The notes under the pieces are model-generated. The model was not told where the DNA came from. It saw nothing but the letters and a program-made list of their open reading frames with translations, and searched no databases. A stretch of 64,000 bases of DNA from Rhodanobacter sp. A1T4 (GTDB taxonomy: Bacteria > Pseudomonadota > Gammaproteobacteria > Xanthomonadales > Rhodanobacteraceae): positions 310,001 to 374,000 of the forward strand of contig NZ_JACHCP010000003.1 in assembly GCF_014207185.1 (NCBI RefSeq), written 5' to 3'. Within the stretch, counting starts at the first letter, position 1; every line of letters begins with the position of its first letter. The position numbers and the translations under genes are program-made. Of the stretch, positions 28,224-40,118 are shown piece after piece.

Positions 28224-28601
28224 CTATCCGGTGGCGGCGGCCAGGCCTCTGCCGAGGGCATTGGCATAGAGTACGAAGCCCAATAGCAGCAACAGGGCGA
28301 TGCCGCTCACCAGCAGCATGCCACGCAGACCACGCCAGTACCGGCGTTTGGCCAGGTAGGTCGCGGGCGCGGCTACGCACAGGCCTGTCCAAGCCAACGA
28401 GAGGGCGACTATGTGGTCATCCATGAAGTCATACGTGATCCAGCCCTGGTCGACGTCGGGCGACATGCCACCCAGCCGGGACTTGAGGGACGTGAGCAGG
28501 ATCAGGCCGACGATGTCGACGACGAAGACCGCCAGTCCCAACAGCATGCCCCAGCGGAATGCCAGGGGAGTGGGCGGTGCGTGCTGGATGTCCGTATCCA
28601 T
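28224..28601 (-). CDS. integral membrane protein of unknown function
   Basis: 125 residues with three predicted membrane helices (about 15-37, 64-84, 94-115); a short polar N-terminus precedes them. No family recognised. It starts six bases after the stop of the upstream oxygenase gene, so they share a transcript. It converges with the exporter gene. Confidence 0.75.
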   Translation of the reverse strand: MDTDIQHAPPTPLAFRWGMLLGLAVFVVDIVGLILLTSLKSRLGGMSPDVDQGWITYDFMDDHIVALSLAWTGLCVAAPATYLAKRRYWRGLRGMLLVSGIALLLLLGFVLYANALGRGLAAATG

Positions 28602-28607
28602 GTGGCT

Positions 28608-29303
28608 TCAATCCTTGTGTGAGGCATTTCGGTCGCGGCCAGCGCCGTGCCGGGTATCCAGTTTGCCGACGAGCTTCTTGAACACGCGTGAGAACTTGCC
28701 ACGTTTGGTCTTGCGCAGTTTTTCTTCTTCGCTGGTCAGCCAGGCGACCTGGACTACGCGACGCTCGCCTTCGAAGGGCAGGTGGCCGTGGAAGGAATTG
28801 TCGCAGCGCTTGAATACCGCGAATTCGCCATATAGTGGCGTCAGTTCGGGCACTACGATGCTGTCGATGTCGTCGATCTTGTGCAGGAATCGCAAGCAGC
28901 CATCGCTGGTGTCAGGCCATTGCGTATTGAGATAGATCAGTGCAGTGGCAACTTTGGACTTGCTGTCGGTATGGATGGTGCCGTGGCGTTTGTTGAGCAA
29001 GCGGCATAGCGTCACCAGGGTTGGATACTGACCGAGATTGTCGATGCCCAGCCGTGCACCAACGGCTTTGGCGAATTCAGGCGAGGTCATGTTTTCAATC
29101 AGCGCATTGATGGACGGGCCACAATCGCTGGCATCGTAGGGAAAGAATCCGGCGCTGGCGTAACGCGGGAAGTCACGATCCAGCTCATTGCGCGCCTCGT
29201 CCGGCAGCTGTCCGTGCGCCACCAGGAACGGAAATGGCTGCTGTGTCACCGTGGTATCCGGGCGATCAAGGCGCGCGGGATCGAGCAGAACGGTGGCGCT
29301 CAT
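28608..29303 (-). CDS. 2-oxoglutarate/Fe(II)-dependent oxygenase
   Basis: 231 residues from the ATG at 29303 (MSATVLLDPARL); an in-frame ATG at 29384 gives 27 more residues that look non-coding. The iron site is HTDS (His and Asp of HxD) followed by the distal His in CDNSFHGHLPF, and the Arg of GERRVVQVAWL is the 2-oxoglutarate anchor. This resembles prolyl-hydroxylase-like 2OG-FeII_Oxy_3 proteins. The basic tail is Lys/Arg-rich. The substrate is unknown. It is divergent from carA. Confidence 0.83.
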   Translation of the reverse strand: MSATVLLDPARLDRPDTTVTQQPFPFLVAHGQLPDEARNELDRDFPRYASAGFFPYDASDCGPSINALIENMTSPEFAKAVGARLGIDNLGQYPTLVTLCRLLNKRHGTIHTDSKSKVATALIYLNTQWPDTSDGCLRFLHKIDDIDSIVVPELTPLYGEFAVFKRCDNSFHGHLPFEGERRVVQVAWLTSEEEKLRKTKRGKFSRVFKKLVGKLDTRHGAGRDRNASHKD

Positions 29304-29516
29304 GGTTTGGCAGGCTCCCGAAAAATATTTTGTAGTGTAACGCTGGCCATTGTCGAAATAGCGCAGGCCAAAAGCGTGGTTCATGCTTCGTAAGGTGGAC
29401 AGAAACCGCGCTGCGTCCTATCATTTCAACCCGCCCAGATACTTTCTCTCACGAGTTCCACAAGCCAGCCATGGCGCGGCTTGCGGACCTTGCTGCATCC
29501 AAAAGGCGGACACCTT

Positions 29517-30644
29517 ATGCTTACTTCCGCTCTGCTCGCCCTCGAAGACGGCAGCGTGTTTCATGGTCACGCCGTGGGCGCGACTGGCGATACCGTCGGC
29601 GAAGTGGTTTTCAATACCGCGATGACCGGCTATCAGGAGATCCTCACCGATCCTTCCTATGCGCGCCAGATCGTCACGCTGAGCTATCCGCATATCGGCA
29701 ACACCGGCGTCAATGCCGAAGACGCTGAATCCGGTGCCATACACGCGGCCGGACTGATCGTTCGCGACGTGCCGCGCCGGGCCAGCAACTGGCGCAGCAC
29801 CGAAAGCCTGCCGGATTACCTTAAACGTCACGGCACAGTGGCGATTGCGGGTATCGATACCCGCAGGCTGACCCGTATCCTTCGCGACAAGGGCGCGCTG
29901 GCTGGTTGCATCATGGCGGGCGAGCAGGTCGACGCCGAAGTGGCGCTGGCCAAGGCGCGCGCGTTTCCGGGTTTGAACGGCATGGATCTGGCCAGGGTGG
30001 TCAGTGTTGCCAAGCCGTACGTGTGGAACGAGGGTGTCTATGACCTCGACAGCACGGCTTTCAATCAACCCGCGAAGCGCTTCAAAGTCGTCGCTTATGA
30101 CTTTGGTACCAAGCTCAATATCTTGCGCCTGCTGGCCGAGCAGGGCTGCGAAGTCACTGTGGTGCCGGCGCAGACCTCAGCTGCCGACGTGCTGGCGATG
30201 AAACCCGATGGCGTGTTTCTCTCCAACGGCCCGGGAGATCCGGCCGCCTGCGACTACGCGATCACCGCAACGCGCGAGTTTCTCGATGCAAAGATCCCGC
30301 TGTTCGGTATCTGCCTGGGCCACCAGATCATGGGACTGGCGGTCGGCGCCTCCACGCTGAAAATGAAGTTCGGACACCACGGCGCCAACCATCCGGTGAA
30401 GGATCACGATAACGGCCGTGTGCTGATCACCTCGCAGAACCACGGTTTTGCGGTCGATCCCGCCACACTGCCGGCCAATGTGCGGGTCACCCATACCTCG
30501 CTGTTCGACGGCTCGCTGCAGGGTTTCGCACTGACCGATCGCCCGGCGTTCTGCTTCCAGGGACACCCTGAGGCGAGCCCAGGGCCGCTCGATATCGGGT
30601 ATCTGTTCGATCGTTTTGCAGCACTCATGCAGGAGGCCCGCTGA
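29517..30644 (+). CDS. carA: carbamoyl-phosphate synthase, small (glutaminase) subunit
   Basis: 375 residues from the ATG at 29517 (AAAGGCGG site). N-terminal CPSase domain [15 protein letters not shown], then class I glutamine amidotransferase with nucleophile C266 in [12 protein letters not shown] and the His/Glu of [11 protein letters not shown]. It supplies ammonia to CarB for arginine and pyrimidine synthesis. carB follows one base after the stop. Confidence 0.97.
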   Translation: MLTSALLALEDGSVFHGHAVGATGDTVGEVVFNTAMTGYQEILTDPSYARQIVTLSYPHIGNTGVNAEDAESGAIHAAGLIVRDVPRRASNWRSTESLPDYLKRHGTVAIAGIDTRRLTRILRDKGALAGCIMAGEQVDAEVALAKARAFPGLNGMDLARVVSVAKPYVWNEGVYDLDSTAFNQPAKRFKVVAYDFGTKLNILRLLAEQGCEVTVVPAQTSAADVLAMKPDGVFLSNGPGDPAACDYAITATREFLDAKIPLFGICLGHQIMGLAVGASTLKMKFGHHGANHPVKDHDNGRVLITSQNHGFAVDPATLPANVRVTHTSLFDGSLQGFALTDRPAFCFQGHPEASPGPLDIGYLFDRFAALMQEAR

Positions 30645-30645
30645 G

Positions 30646-33600
30646 ATGGCCAAGCGTACCGACATAAAAAGCATTCTCATCATCGGTGCCGGCCCGATCG
30701 TCATCGGTCAGGCCTGCGAGTTCGACTATTCCGGTGCCCAGGCCTGCAAGGCGCTGAAGGAAGAGGGTTACCGGGTGATCCTGGTGAACTCCAACCCAGC
30801 CACGATCATGACCGACCCGGAAACGGCCGATGTGGTCTACATCGAGCCGATCAATTGGCAGACGGTGGAGCGCATCATCGCCAAGGAGCGCCCGGACGCC
30901 GTGCTGCCCACGATGGGCGGCCAGACGGGTCTCAACTGCGCGCTGGATCTTGCCGATAACGGCGTGCTGGAAAAGTACAACGTCGAGCTGATTGGTGCTT
31001 CGCGCGAAGCGATCCGCATGGCAGAAGATCGCGAGCTGTTCCGCGTCGCCATGGCCGAGATCGGGCTGGATTGTCCCAAGGCCGAGGTTGTTCGCACCTT
31101 CGAGCAGGCGCTGCTGACGCAGGCTAAGGTCGGCTATCCGACGATCATCCGGCCGAGCTTCACGCTGGGTGGTTCGGGCGGCGGCATTGCTTACAACCGC
31201 GAGGAGTTCGAGGAGATCGTCAAGCGCGGCTTGGATCTCTCGCCGGTGGGCGAAGTACTGGTCGAGGAGTCCGTGCTCGGCTGGAAGGAATTCGAGATGG
31301 AAGTGGTCCGCGACACCGCGGACAACTGCATCATCGTATGCTCGATCGAGAACCTCGATCCGATGGGCGTGCATACCGGTGACTCGATCACCGTGGCACC
31401 GGCGCAGACGCTCACCGACAAGGAATACCAGCGCCTGCGTGATGCCTCGATCGCGGTGCTACGCAAGATCGGTGTGGATACCGGTGGCTCCAACGTGCAG
31501 TTCGGCATCAATGCCGAGAACGGTCGCGTGGTGGTCATCGAAATGAATCCGCGCGTCTCGCGTTCGTCAGCGCTGGCCTCGAAGGCGACGGGTTTTCCAA
31601 TCGCCAAGATTGCCGCCAAGCTCGCCGTCGGCTACACGCTGGACGAGCTGAAAAACGATATCACCGGTGGCTTGACGCCAGCGTCGTTCGAGCCGTCGAT
31701 CGATTACGTTGTCACCAAGATTCCGCGGTTCGCCTTCGAAAAATTCCCGTCGGCCGATGCGCGCCTCACCACCCAGATGAAGTCGGTGGGTGAGGTGATG
31801 GCGATTGGCCGCACGTTCCATGAATCGCTGCAAAAAGCGTTGCGTGGCCTGGAGATCGGCAAGACCGGCCTCAATCCAACTGGCCTGGATATCAGCACCG
31901 ACGATGGTCTCGCCGTGCTCAAGCGCGAGCTGCGTGAGCCGCGGCCTGATCGCGTATTCCATCTGGCCGACGCCTTCCGTGCTGGACTCTCGCTGGAGGA
32001 GGTACACAACCTCAGCCGTGTCGATCCATGGTTCCTCGCCGCGTTCGAAGACATCGTGCTGACCGAGAAGGAAGTTGCCGAACAAGGGCTGACCGCGATC
32101 GACGAACCGCGCATGCGTGAGCTGAAGCGTCTCGGATTCTCCGACGCGCGCGTGGCTGAGTTGCTTGATACCGACGAAGCTGCCGTACGTCATCTGCGCC
32201 ATACGTTGGGCGTGCGTCCGGTCTACAAGCGGGTCGACTCATGCGGTGCTGAATTTGCCACCAGCACGGCCTACATGTATTCGACCTACGAGGAAGAATG
32301 CGAGGCCGCGCCGACGAATCGCGACAAGATCATCGTGCTCGGTGGTGGCCCGAATCGCATTGGCCAGGGCATCGAGTTCGATTATTGCTGCGTGCATGCA
32401 TCGCTGGCGCTGCGCGAGGATGGCTACGAGACCATCATGGTCAACTGCAATCCTGAAACCGTCTCGACCGACTACGACACCTCTGATCGCTTGTACTTTG
32501 AGCCGCTGACGCTTGAGGACGTGCTGGAAATCGTGCACATCGAAAAGCCCAAGGGCGTGATCGTGCAGTACGGCGGCCAGACGCCGCTCAAGCTCGCCCG
32601 TGCGCTCGAGGCAGCCGGCGTGCCGATCATTGGCACCAGCCCGGACAGCATCGATCTGGCCGAGGATCGCGAACGCTTCCAGCAGATGATTACGAAGATC
32701 GGCCTGAAGCAGCCGCCGAATCGCACCGCGCGCAACGCCGACGAAGCGCTGGCGCTGGCCCGCGAGATCGGCTACCCATTGGTCGTGCGCCCGAGCTATG
32801 TGCTCGGTGGCCGTGCGATGGAAGTGGTGCACGATGATGCCGACCTGTCGCGCTACATCCGCGATGCCGTGAAGGTATCCAATGATTCGCCAGTGTTGCT
32901 CGACCGCTTCCTCGATCACGCGGTCGAAGTGGACGTGGATGTGATTGCCGATGCCGAAGGTAACGTGCTGATCGGCGGCATCATGGAGCACATCGAGGAA
33001 GCCGGCGTGCACTCCGGCGATTCGTCCTGCTCGTTGCCGCCGTATTCGCTGACGGCACCGATCCAGGACGAGATGCGTCGCCAGGTCACCATGATGGCGC
33101 GCGAACTCAAGGTCATCGGCCTGATGAATACCCAGTTCGCGATTCAGGGCGAGACGGTGTTTATTCTGGAAGTGAATCCGCGTGCGTCGCGCACGGTGCC
33201 GTTCGTCTCCAAGGCGATCGGCGTGCCGTTGGCCAAGATCGCCGCACGGGTCATGGCGGGCCGCACGCTGGCCAGCCTGGGCGCGACGAAGGAAGTCATC
33301 CCCGAGTACTACTCGGTGAAAGAAGCGATCTTCCCGTTCCTGAAGTTCCAGAACGTCGATCCTATCCTCGGCCCCGAGATGCGTTCGACCGGCGAAGTGA
33401 TGGGTGTGGGCCGCAGCTTTGGCGCGGCGTTCGCGCGCGGTCACGAAGCAGCCGGCATTAAGCCACCGAAGGTGGGTAAGGTATTTCTCTCGGTTCGCGA
33501 CAGCGACAAGGAGCGCCTGCTGCACGTTGCTAAGGAGGTCGTTGCGCGCGGCTTCAATCTGGTGGCGACCTCGGGCACCGCCAGCTATCTGGCCGAACAT

Positions 33601-33873
33601 GGCGTCATCTGCGAGCGTATCAACAAGGTGCTCGAAGGCCGCCCGCATATCGTCGACTTGATCAAGAACGGCGAGATTGTCTATATCGTCAATACCACCG
33701 AGGGCAAGCAGGCGATTGCCGATTCGTTCTCGATCCGGCGCGAGGCCTTGCAGCACCGCGTCACGTATTCCACCACCGTGGCAGGCGCGCGTGCGCTCGT
33801 CCATTCGCTGGATTTCCGCAGCGATGGCGATGTGCATAGCCTGCAGGAACTGCACAAGGAGTTGAGCGCATGA
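30646..33873 (+). CDS. carB: carbamoyl-phosphate synthase, large subunit
   Basis: 1075 residues from the ATG at 30646 with AGGAGG just upstream. Two homologous ATP-grasp halves (about 1-400 and 550-935) carry [17 protein letters not shown] and [15 protein letters not shown]; the oligomerisation domain separates them and the last ~140 residues form the MGS-like allosteric domain ([18 protein letters not shown]). It makes carbamoyl phosphate from bicarbonate, ammonia and 2 ATP. Its stop overlaps the greA start. Confidence 0.98.
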   Translation: MAKRTDIKSILIIGAGPIVIGQACEFDYSGAQACKALKEEGYRVILVNSNPATIMTDPETADVVYIEPINWQTVERIIAKERPDAVLPTMGGQTGLNCALDLADNGVLEKYNVELIGASREAIRMAEDRELFRVAMAEIGLDCPKAEVVRTFEQALLTQAKVGYPTIIRPSFTLGGSGGGIAYNREEFEEIVKRGLDLSPVGEVLVEESVLGWKEFEMEVVRDTADNCIIVCSIENLDPMGVHTGDSITVAPAQTLTDKEYQRLRDASIAVLRKIGVDTGGSNVQFGINAENGRVVVIEMNPRVSRSSALASKATGFPIAKIAAKLAVGYTLDELKNDITGGLTPASFEPSIDYVVTKIPRFAFEKFPSADARLTTQMKSVGEVMAIGRTFHESLQKALRGLEIGKTGLNPTGLDISTDDGLAVLKRELREPRPDRVFHLADAFRAGLSLEEVHNLSRVDPWFLAAFEDIVLTEKEVAEQGLTAIDEPRMRELKRLGFSDARVAELLDTDEAAVRHLRHTLGVRPVYKRVDSCGAEFATSTAYMYSTYEEECEAAPTNRDKIIVLGGGPNRIGQGIEFDYCCVHASLALREDGYETIMVNCNPETVSTDYDTSDRLYFEPLTLEDVLEIVHIEKPKGVIVQYGGQTPLKLARALEAAGVPIIGTSPDSIDLAEDRERFQQMITKIGLKQPPNRTARNADEALALAREIGYPLVVRPSYVLGGRAMEVVHDDADLSRYIRDAVKVSNDSPVLLDRFLDHAVEVDVDVIADAEGNVLIGGIMEHIEEAGVHSGDSSCSLPPYSLTAPIQDEMRRQVTMMARELKVIGLMNTQFAIQGETVFILEVNPRASRTVPFVSKAIGVPLAKIAARVMAGRTLASLGATKEVIPEYYSVKEAIFPFLKFQNVDPILGPEMRSTGEVMGVGRSFGAAFARGHEAAGIKPPKVGKVFLSVRDSDKERLLHVAKEVVARGFNLVATSGTASYLAEHGVICERINKVLEGRPHIVDLIKNGEIVYIVNTTEGKQAIADSFSIRREALQHRVTYSTTVAGARALVHSLDFRSDGDVHSLQELHKELSA

Positions 33874-34346
33874 GTCGTCCCCCGATTACCAAGGCGGGCG
33901 CAGAGCGCCTGCGTGGCGAGCTCGAAAAGCTGAAATTCGTCGATCGGCCGCGCATCATCGCAGCCATTGCCGAAGCGCGGGCGCACGGTGATCTCAAGGA
34001 AAATGCCGAATACCACGCCGCGCGCGAGCAGCAGAGTTTTGCCGAAGGGCGCATCGGTCAGCTGGAGTCACTGCTCTCGAACGCTGAGGTTATCGACGTC
34101 ACCCAGCTCAATCCGGGCAACCGCGTTGTGTTCGGCGCGATCGTCGATCTGGAGGACGAAGACTCCGGTACGGCAGTGACCTATCAGATCGTTGGCGATC
34201 TGGAAGCGGACATCAAGCTGCACATGATCGCGGTCTCTTCGCCGATTGCCCGAGCGCTGATCGGCAAGAGTGCAGGCGACAGCTTCGAGTTCACTGCACC
34301 CAATGGGGTTAAACATTACGAGATCACGGGTGTCCGCTATACCTGA
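33870..34346 (+). CDS. greA: transcription elongation factor GreA
   Basis: 158 residues, exact family length. The N-terminal coiled coil includes [13 protein letters not shown] and the acidic tip [27 protein letters not shown] segment (key acidic residues in [10 protein letters not shown]); the C-terminal FKBP-like domain ends ITGVRY. It restarts backtracked RNA polymerase. ATGA overlap with carB indicates co-translation. Confidence 0.97.
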   Translation: MSRPPITKAGAERLRGELEKLKFVDRPRIIAAIAEARAHGDLKENAEYHAAREQQSFAEGRIGQLESLLSNAEVIDVTQLNPGNRVVFGAIVDLEDEDSGTAVTYQIVGDLEADIKLHMIAVSSPIARALIGKSAGDSFEFTAPNGVKHYEITGVRYT

Positions 34347-34434
34347 AGACGCGTGTGAAATTTTCGGACGTAGTGCGTGAGCGGCCTGGTTACCAGCTGG
34401 CGGCGCGCTGGCCTCTGTCGATGAGCATCTGACA

Positions 34435-35610
34435 ATGGATCGCAATATGCCACAGCAGAAGATCCTCTTCCTCAGCGTTTCGGCCGGTGCAGGTCACATG
34501 CGCGCGGCCGAAGCGTTGCGTCTCACCGCAGCAGCCAGTTTACCGAACGTCGAGACCTTGCATCTGGATGCCATGGATTACGTCCCGTCCGCATTCCGCA
34601 AGCTCTACACCGATTTCTATATCACACTGGTAAACAGCTACCCCACTCTGTGGGGCATGCTGTACCAGCGCAGTTCCGAGGCCGATCCAGATGGCCCGAT
34701 GCAGAAGTTGCGGCGCGCCGTCGAACGGCTGGGTACGGGCGATCTGCGCAAGGCGATCGATGCGTTTGCGCCCGACGCTATTGTCTGCACCCACTTTCTG
34801 CCCGCCGAGATGCTGATGCATGAGATCCGGCGTGAGCGGATGACGGTGCCGGTGTGGGTCCAGGTCACCGACTTCGATCTTCATGGCATGTGGGTGATTC
34901 CACACATGACGGGCTTCTTCGCCGCCAGCGATGAGATTGCCTTCCGCATGCGGGCGAACCGTATCGAGGCGCAGCGCGTCCATACCACCGGCATCCCGGT
35001 CATGCCTGAGTTCACCCAGCCACAGGATCGCCAAGCCTGCGCCGAGCGTTTCGGCCTCGACCCGACACGGCCTACCATCATGCTGATGGGCGGCGGCGCC
35101 GGTGTCGGTAAGCTCGACGAAGTGGCAGCCAGATTGATGCAGTTGGAACACGACTTCCAGCTGATCGTGCTGGCTGGGCGCAACGAAGCCGCATTGGCCC
35201 GGCTGAAGATTCAGGCAGTGGAACAGCCGGGGAGGTTGTTTCCGTTCGGCTTCACCAACGAGGTAGCGCTCCTGATGGCCTGCTCTGATCTGGTGATCAC
35301 CAAGCCTGGTGGCCTGACCACATCCGAGTGTCTTGCGATGGGTGTGCCGATGGTGGTGTATGCGCCGATTCCCGGTCAGGAAGAGCGCAACGCGGACTAC
35401 GTGTTGGAGCAAGGCGTAGCACTGAAAGCGGTGGACCTGATCTCGCTCGAGTATCGCGTGCGTCAATTGCTGGCCGAGCCGGAACGTTTGACGCGGATGC
35501 GTGAATGCGCCCGCCGCCTGGGGCAGCCGCAGGCGGCGCGGCGCGTGCTCGACATCGTTCAGGCCCAGCTTGATTGCCGGCAGTCAGAAACCATACCGGT
35601 GGATCATTGA
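34435..35610 (+). CDS. MGDG synthase-type glycosyltransferase (GT28), probably glycolipid-forming
   Basis: 391 residues. The first ~170 match the MGDG synthase N-terminal domain (LFLSVSAGAGHMRAAEAL, then VPVWVQVTDFDLHGMWV). The C-terminal GT28 domain has MGGGAGVGKLDE, PFGFTNEVALLMACSDLVITKPGGLTTSECLAMGVPM and PGQEERNADYV, the sugar-nucleotide site. Relatives glycosylate diacylglycerol to make membrane glycolipids, often during phosphate limitation. The acceptor and sugar are not shown by sequence. Start at 34447 is an alternative. It follows greA by 88 bases. Confidence 0.88.
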   Translation: MDRNMPQQKILFLSVSAGAGHMRAAEALRLTAAASLPNVETLHLDAMDYVPSAFRKLYTDFYITLVNSYPTLWGMLYQRSSEADPDGPMQKLRRAVERLGTGDLRKAIDAFAPDAIVCTHFLPAEMLMHEIRRERMTVPVWVQVTDFDLHGMWVIPHMTGFFAASDEIAFRMRANRIEAQRVHTTGIPVMPEFTQPQDRQACAERFGLDPTRPTIMLMGGGAGVGKLDEVAARLMQLEHDFQLIVLAGRNEAALARLKIQAVEQPGRLFPFGFTNEVALLMACSDLVITKPGGLTTSECLAMGVPMVVYAPIPGQEERNADYVLEQGVALKAVDLISLEYRVRQLLAEPERLTRMRECARRLGQPQAARRVLDIVQAQLDCRQSETIPVDH

Positions 35611-35666
35611 GCGTGCGTCGATGGGATCAACGATTTCTGGGGGCTGACCGAAGAGTTCCAGTCTCG

Positions 35667-36146
35667 ATGCATCCACTGGTAGTGGTGTTGACGCTCGGCT
35701 GGACCGTGCTGCTGGCCTTTTTCTTCGCCCACGTGGAAATCCAGATCGAGGGTGCCGCCGGTTGGGCCGCGAATCTGCCGACGTGGCGCATACAGCATCA
35801 TTGGCTGCTCGATATTTTCTGGGGTGGCCGGCCGATGACTGGTTATCACGCGTGGCTGTTTCCGTGCATGGGACTGTTCTTCCATTTTCCGCTGGTTTTC
35901 ACCGGGAACTGGAGTTGGCGTGGTGAGGCGCGCGTGTTCGCCTGCATCATGCTGTTCTGGATCACCGAGGATTTCCTGTGGTTCGTGTTGAACCCCGCGT
36001 ATGGCCTGGCGCATTTCGCGCCACGTTACATCCCCTGGCATATCCACTGGTGGGGTCCGGCACCTAGTGATTACTGGGTTTCATTGTCCGTGGCCGCGTT
36101 GCTGCTCTGGTTGTCGTGCCGCCGCCCGGCAACACCACGTCGCTGA
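35667..36146 (+). CDS. integral membrane protein of unknown function
   Basis: 159 residues from the ATG at 35667, with about four membrane helices (about 4-25, 58-80, 88-108, 135-155). Rich in Trp, His and Phe, including ARYIPWHIHWWGP-like segments. No family recognised. It lies 56 bases behind the glycolipid-type glycosyltransferase on the same strand, so a role with it at the membrane is possible but unproven. Confidence 0.7.
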   Translation: MHPLVVVLTLGWTVLLAFFFAHVEIQIEGAAGWAANLPTWRIQHHWLLDIFWGGRPMTGYHAWLFPCMGLFFHFPLVFTGNWSWRGEARVFACIMLFWITEDFLWFVLNPAYGLAHFAPRYIPWHIHWWGPAPSDYWVSLSVAALLLWLSCRRPATPRR

Positions 36147-36206
36147 GCGCTTGCAGTACTTTCCCTTTGCGGCACTCCCATAGTTCGGGTTGAATCCCGG
36201 GCACAA

Positions 36207-36230
36207 AAAAGGCCGCTTGCGCGGCCTTTT
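36207..36230. terminator. terminator between the membrane protein gene and rpmJ
   Basis: AAAAGGCCGC (36207-36216), loop TTGC, GCGGCCTTTT (36221-36230). It has A and T runs on both sides, so it serves both converging transcripts. Confidence 0.9.
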
Positions 36231-36262
36231 CATGACTTCGTTGCAACCAGACCTGATTAGGC

Positions 36263-36388
36263 TTAGCGCTGACGAGCCTTGAAACGGGGATTGCTCTTGC
36301 AGATCACGAACACCTTGCCGCGACGACGCACAACCTTGCAGTCACGGTGCCGCGCCTTGGCGGACTTCAAAGAGTTAAGCACCTTCAC
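36263..36388 (-). CDS. rpmJ: 50S ribosomal protein L36 (41-residue form)
   Basis: 41 residues from a GTG start with AGGAG eight bases upstream. The sequence begins [18 protein letters not shown] and ends NPRFKARQR, a close match to the longer L36 type found in Xanthomonadales. It keeps only two Cys, lacks the full CxxC...C...H zinc ribbon, and so is a zinc-free (C-minus) form. It lies apart from other ribosomal genes, 60 bases behind a LysR gene, with its own terminator. Confidence 0.93.
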   Translation of the reverse strand: MKVLNSLKSAKARHRDCKVVRRRGKVFVICKSNPRFKARQR

Positions 36389-36448
36389 GGCCAGCTCCTG
36401 ACACTATTCAAAAGTTAAGTCCGCAAGTGTAGCGGCCTGAGAGGCTTA

Positions 36449-37360
36449 TCACAAGCCTCGCACGGTGGCTGTTTCAGCGACGGTCGACATGAATTGGCGA
36501 AGGGCAGGGGAATCGTCATCGATGCGGCAGGCCACGGCCAGCAGCAGGTAGGCATCGGAATCTTCCAGGGCGACATAGCTGACGCCAGCCAGGCGCACGG
36601 CGCGCATGCTGGCCGGTACGAGTGCGTGACCGAGCCCTGCCGCCACAAGCGCCAGTAAGCCGTTGATCTGTTGTGCCTGCTGGATGATCAGCGGTTCAAA
36701 CCCTGCCTTGGTAGCCAATTTCACCAAGCTGTCGTACAGCGTCGCTGCCAGTTCACGCGGCTGCGAAATAAAAGCGTCGCCGGCGACTTCGATTAACCGC
36801 AGACTTTTGCGGCCCGCCAAGGGGTGGCCGATAGGTACAGCAAGCAGCAGGGGCTCACGATCGATGACCCGAAGCCGCAAACCGCGCGCATCCTGAGCAT
36901 GCAGCGGCTCATCGCGAACGAAACCGACATCGATCTGACCCGCCAACAGCGCGGCAAATTGCGGTTCGGTATACATCTCGCTCAGCTGCAAACGGACGTT
37001 CGGTGCGATCTGGCCATAGCGCAGCAGCGTCTGCGGCAAGGCAGGATGGAACGACACCGAAACCGTATACGCCAGACGCAGCTGCCCGCTATAACCCGCG
37101 GCGGCAGCGACCACGTGGCTGCGAGCTTCGTCAGCCTTGGCGAGAATCTGTCGTGCCTGTTCCAGAAAAATCTTGCCTGGCTCGGTCAGCGCCACGTTGC
37201 GCTTGTTGCGTTCGAGCAGGCGCACGCCCAGATCCTGCTCCAGTGATTGGATCTGCTGAGAGAGCGGGGGTTGGGAGAGATGCAGGCGTATGGCCGCGCG
37301 AGTAAAGCTGAGCTCCTCGGCGACCGCAATGAAATAGCGCAGCTGGCGGAAATCAAACAT
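36449..37360 (-). CDS. LysR-type transcriptional regulator
   Basis: 303 residues. The N-terminal winged helix (MFDFRQLRYFIAVAEELSFTR, then LHLSQPPLSQQIQSLEQDLGVRLL) is followed by an effector-binding domain (about 90-295) of the periplasmic-binding fold. The inducer and targets are unknown. It lies downstream of fadH on the same strand rather than divergent from a target, so its regulon cannot be guessed from position alone. No Shine-Dalgarno site is evident before the start. Confidence 0.93.
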   Translation of the reverse strand: MFDFRQLRYFIAVAEELSFTRAAIRLHLSQPPLSQQIQSLEQDLGVRLLERNKRNVALTEPGKIFLEQARQILAKADEARSHVVAAAAGYSGQLRLAYTVSVSFHPALPQTLLRYGQIAPNVRLQLSEMYTEPQFAALLAGQIDVGFVRDEPLHAQDARGLRLRVIDREPLLLAVPIGHPLAGRKSLRLIEVAGDAFISQPRELAATLYDSLVKLATKAGFEPLIIQQAQQINGLLALVAAGLGHALVPASMRAVRLAGVSYVALEDSDAYLLLAVACRIDDDSPALRQFMSTVAETATVRGL

Positions 37361-37624
37361 ATAGCGATATCGAATAAATGATTCGCTAAATATATATTGG
37401 ATGCTTTAACACGTCGATCAGATAATCCCGCTCGTCCTGTCGCTTCCCCTCCCCCTAGCGGCAGTGGCCCTCGCCCCGCGGCAACGCTAAATACGACATC
37501 TGGTCATCTCCCCCCTGACCCATGTTGATGCGTTGCAATCGCGGGGCGTTCTTTTTTGGGTTTGCGGATAGTTTCCGGTTCCCGCACTCCGCTCGCGGGG
37601 CCATCTTGAGCGCTGCGGCCAAAG
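37361..37624 (-). promoter_or_regulatory. LysR leader with nested inverted repeats and a possible mini-ORF
   Basis: An AT-rich patch next to the start (37361-37402) has nested inverted repeats: TAGCGA (37362-37367) with TCGCTA (37383-37388), and CGAAT/ATTCG around five bases at 37371-37385. These may be autoregulatory LysR sites overlapping the promoter. Farther up, 37455-37499 on the minus strand could encode the 14-residue peptide MSYLALPRGEGHCR behind a GGGGGGAG site. Otherwise I see nothing. Confidence 0.4.
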
Positions 37625-39658
<2,034 letters not shown>

Positions 39659-39728
39659 TCAAACAATCGTATGAATGTGCCGGTGTTTGAGGGCGGAAAG
39701 CAAGCTCTACGTTTGAGGCGTAGCTTTT

Positions 39729-39998
39729 TCAGGCCAGCAATTGATGCACCAGAGCGATATAGCGACGCATCGCGTCTTCCTCGGATACACCATGCAGCTT
39801 GGCCCACGCCTCGTGTTTCGCTGTGCCAATGAAATCGAAAAACCCTGGCTGCGCTCCACTGAGATCGCCCTTCGAACCTTGCTTGTAGAGCGCATAAAGC
39901 TTCAGCAAGGTGTCGTTGTCGGGGCGCTTGCCGAATCGCTGAATATCCTCAGCAGCCTGTTCGAACTCGCGGCGAAGATCGGTCATAAGATCGGTCAT
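39729..39998 (-). CDS. acyl-CoA-binding protein (ACBP)
   Basis: 89 residues, standard ACBP length. The motif [20 protein letters not shown] contains the Tyr and Lys that bind the CoA nucleotide, and [21 protein letters not shown] completes the four-helix pattern. It buffers long-chain acyl-CoA in the cytosol. ACBPs are uncommon in bacteria; pairing with fadH supports a fatty-acid role. The N-terminus MTDLMTDL arises from a 12-base direct repeat; the start may be the second ATG at 39986. Confidence 0.92.
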   Translation of the reverse strand: MTDLMTDLRREFEQAAEDIQRFGKRPDNDTLLKLYALYKQGSKGDLSGAQPGFFDFIGTAKHEAWAKLHGVSEEDAMRRYIALVHQLLA

Positions 39999-40118
39999 GA
40001 AAAGAGGCGGAAAAGCTTGCGAACCAAGCGTACTTGTTTGATAACACGCGACTCAGTCGGGGTCAACGAGACGGTGCACGCGTTAAACTTCGGTCTTTCT
40101 TCTGAATCAGGAATCTCC

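Noticed and set aside
32239..33855. 538-codon minus-strand frame opposite carB
   Set aside because: Antisense shadow of carB, which has all its motifs.
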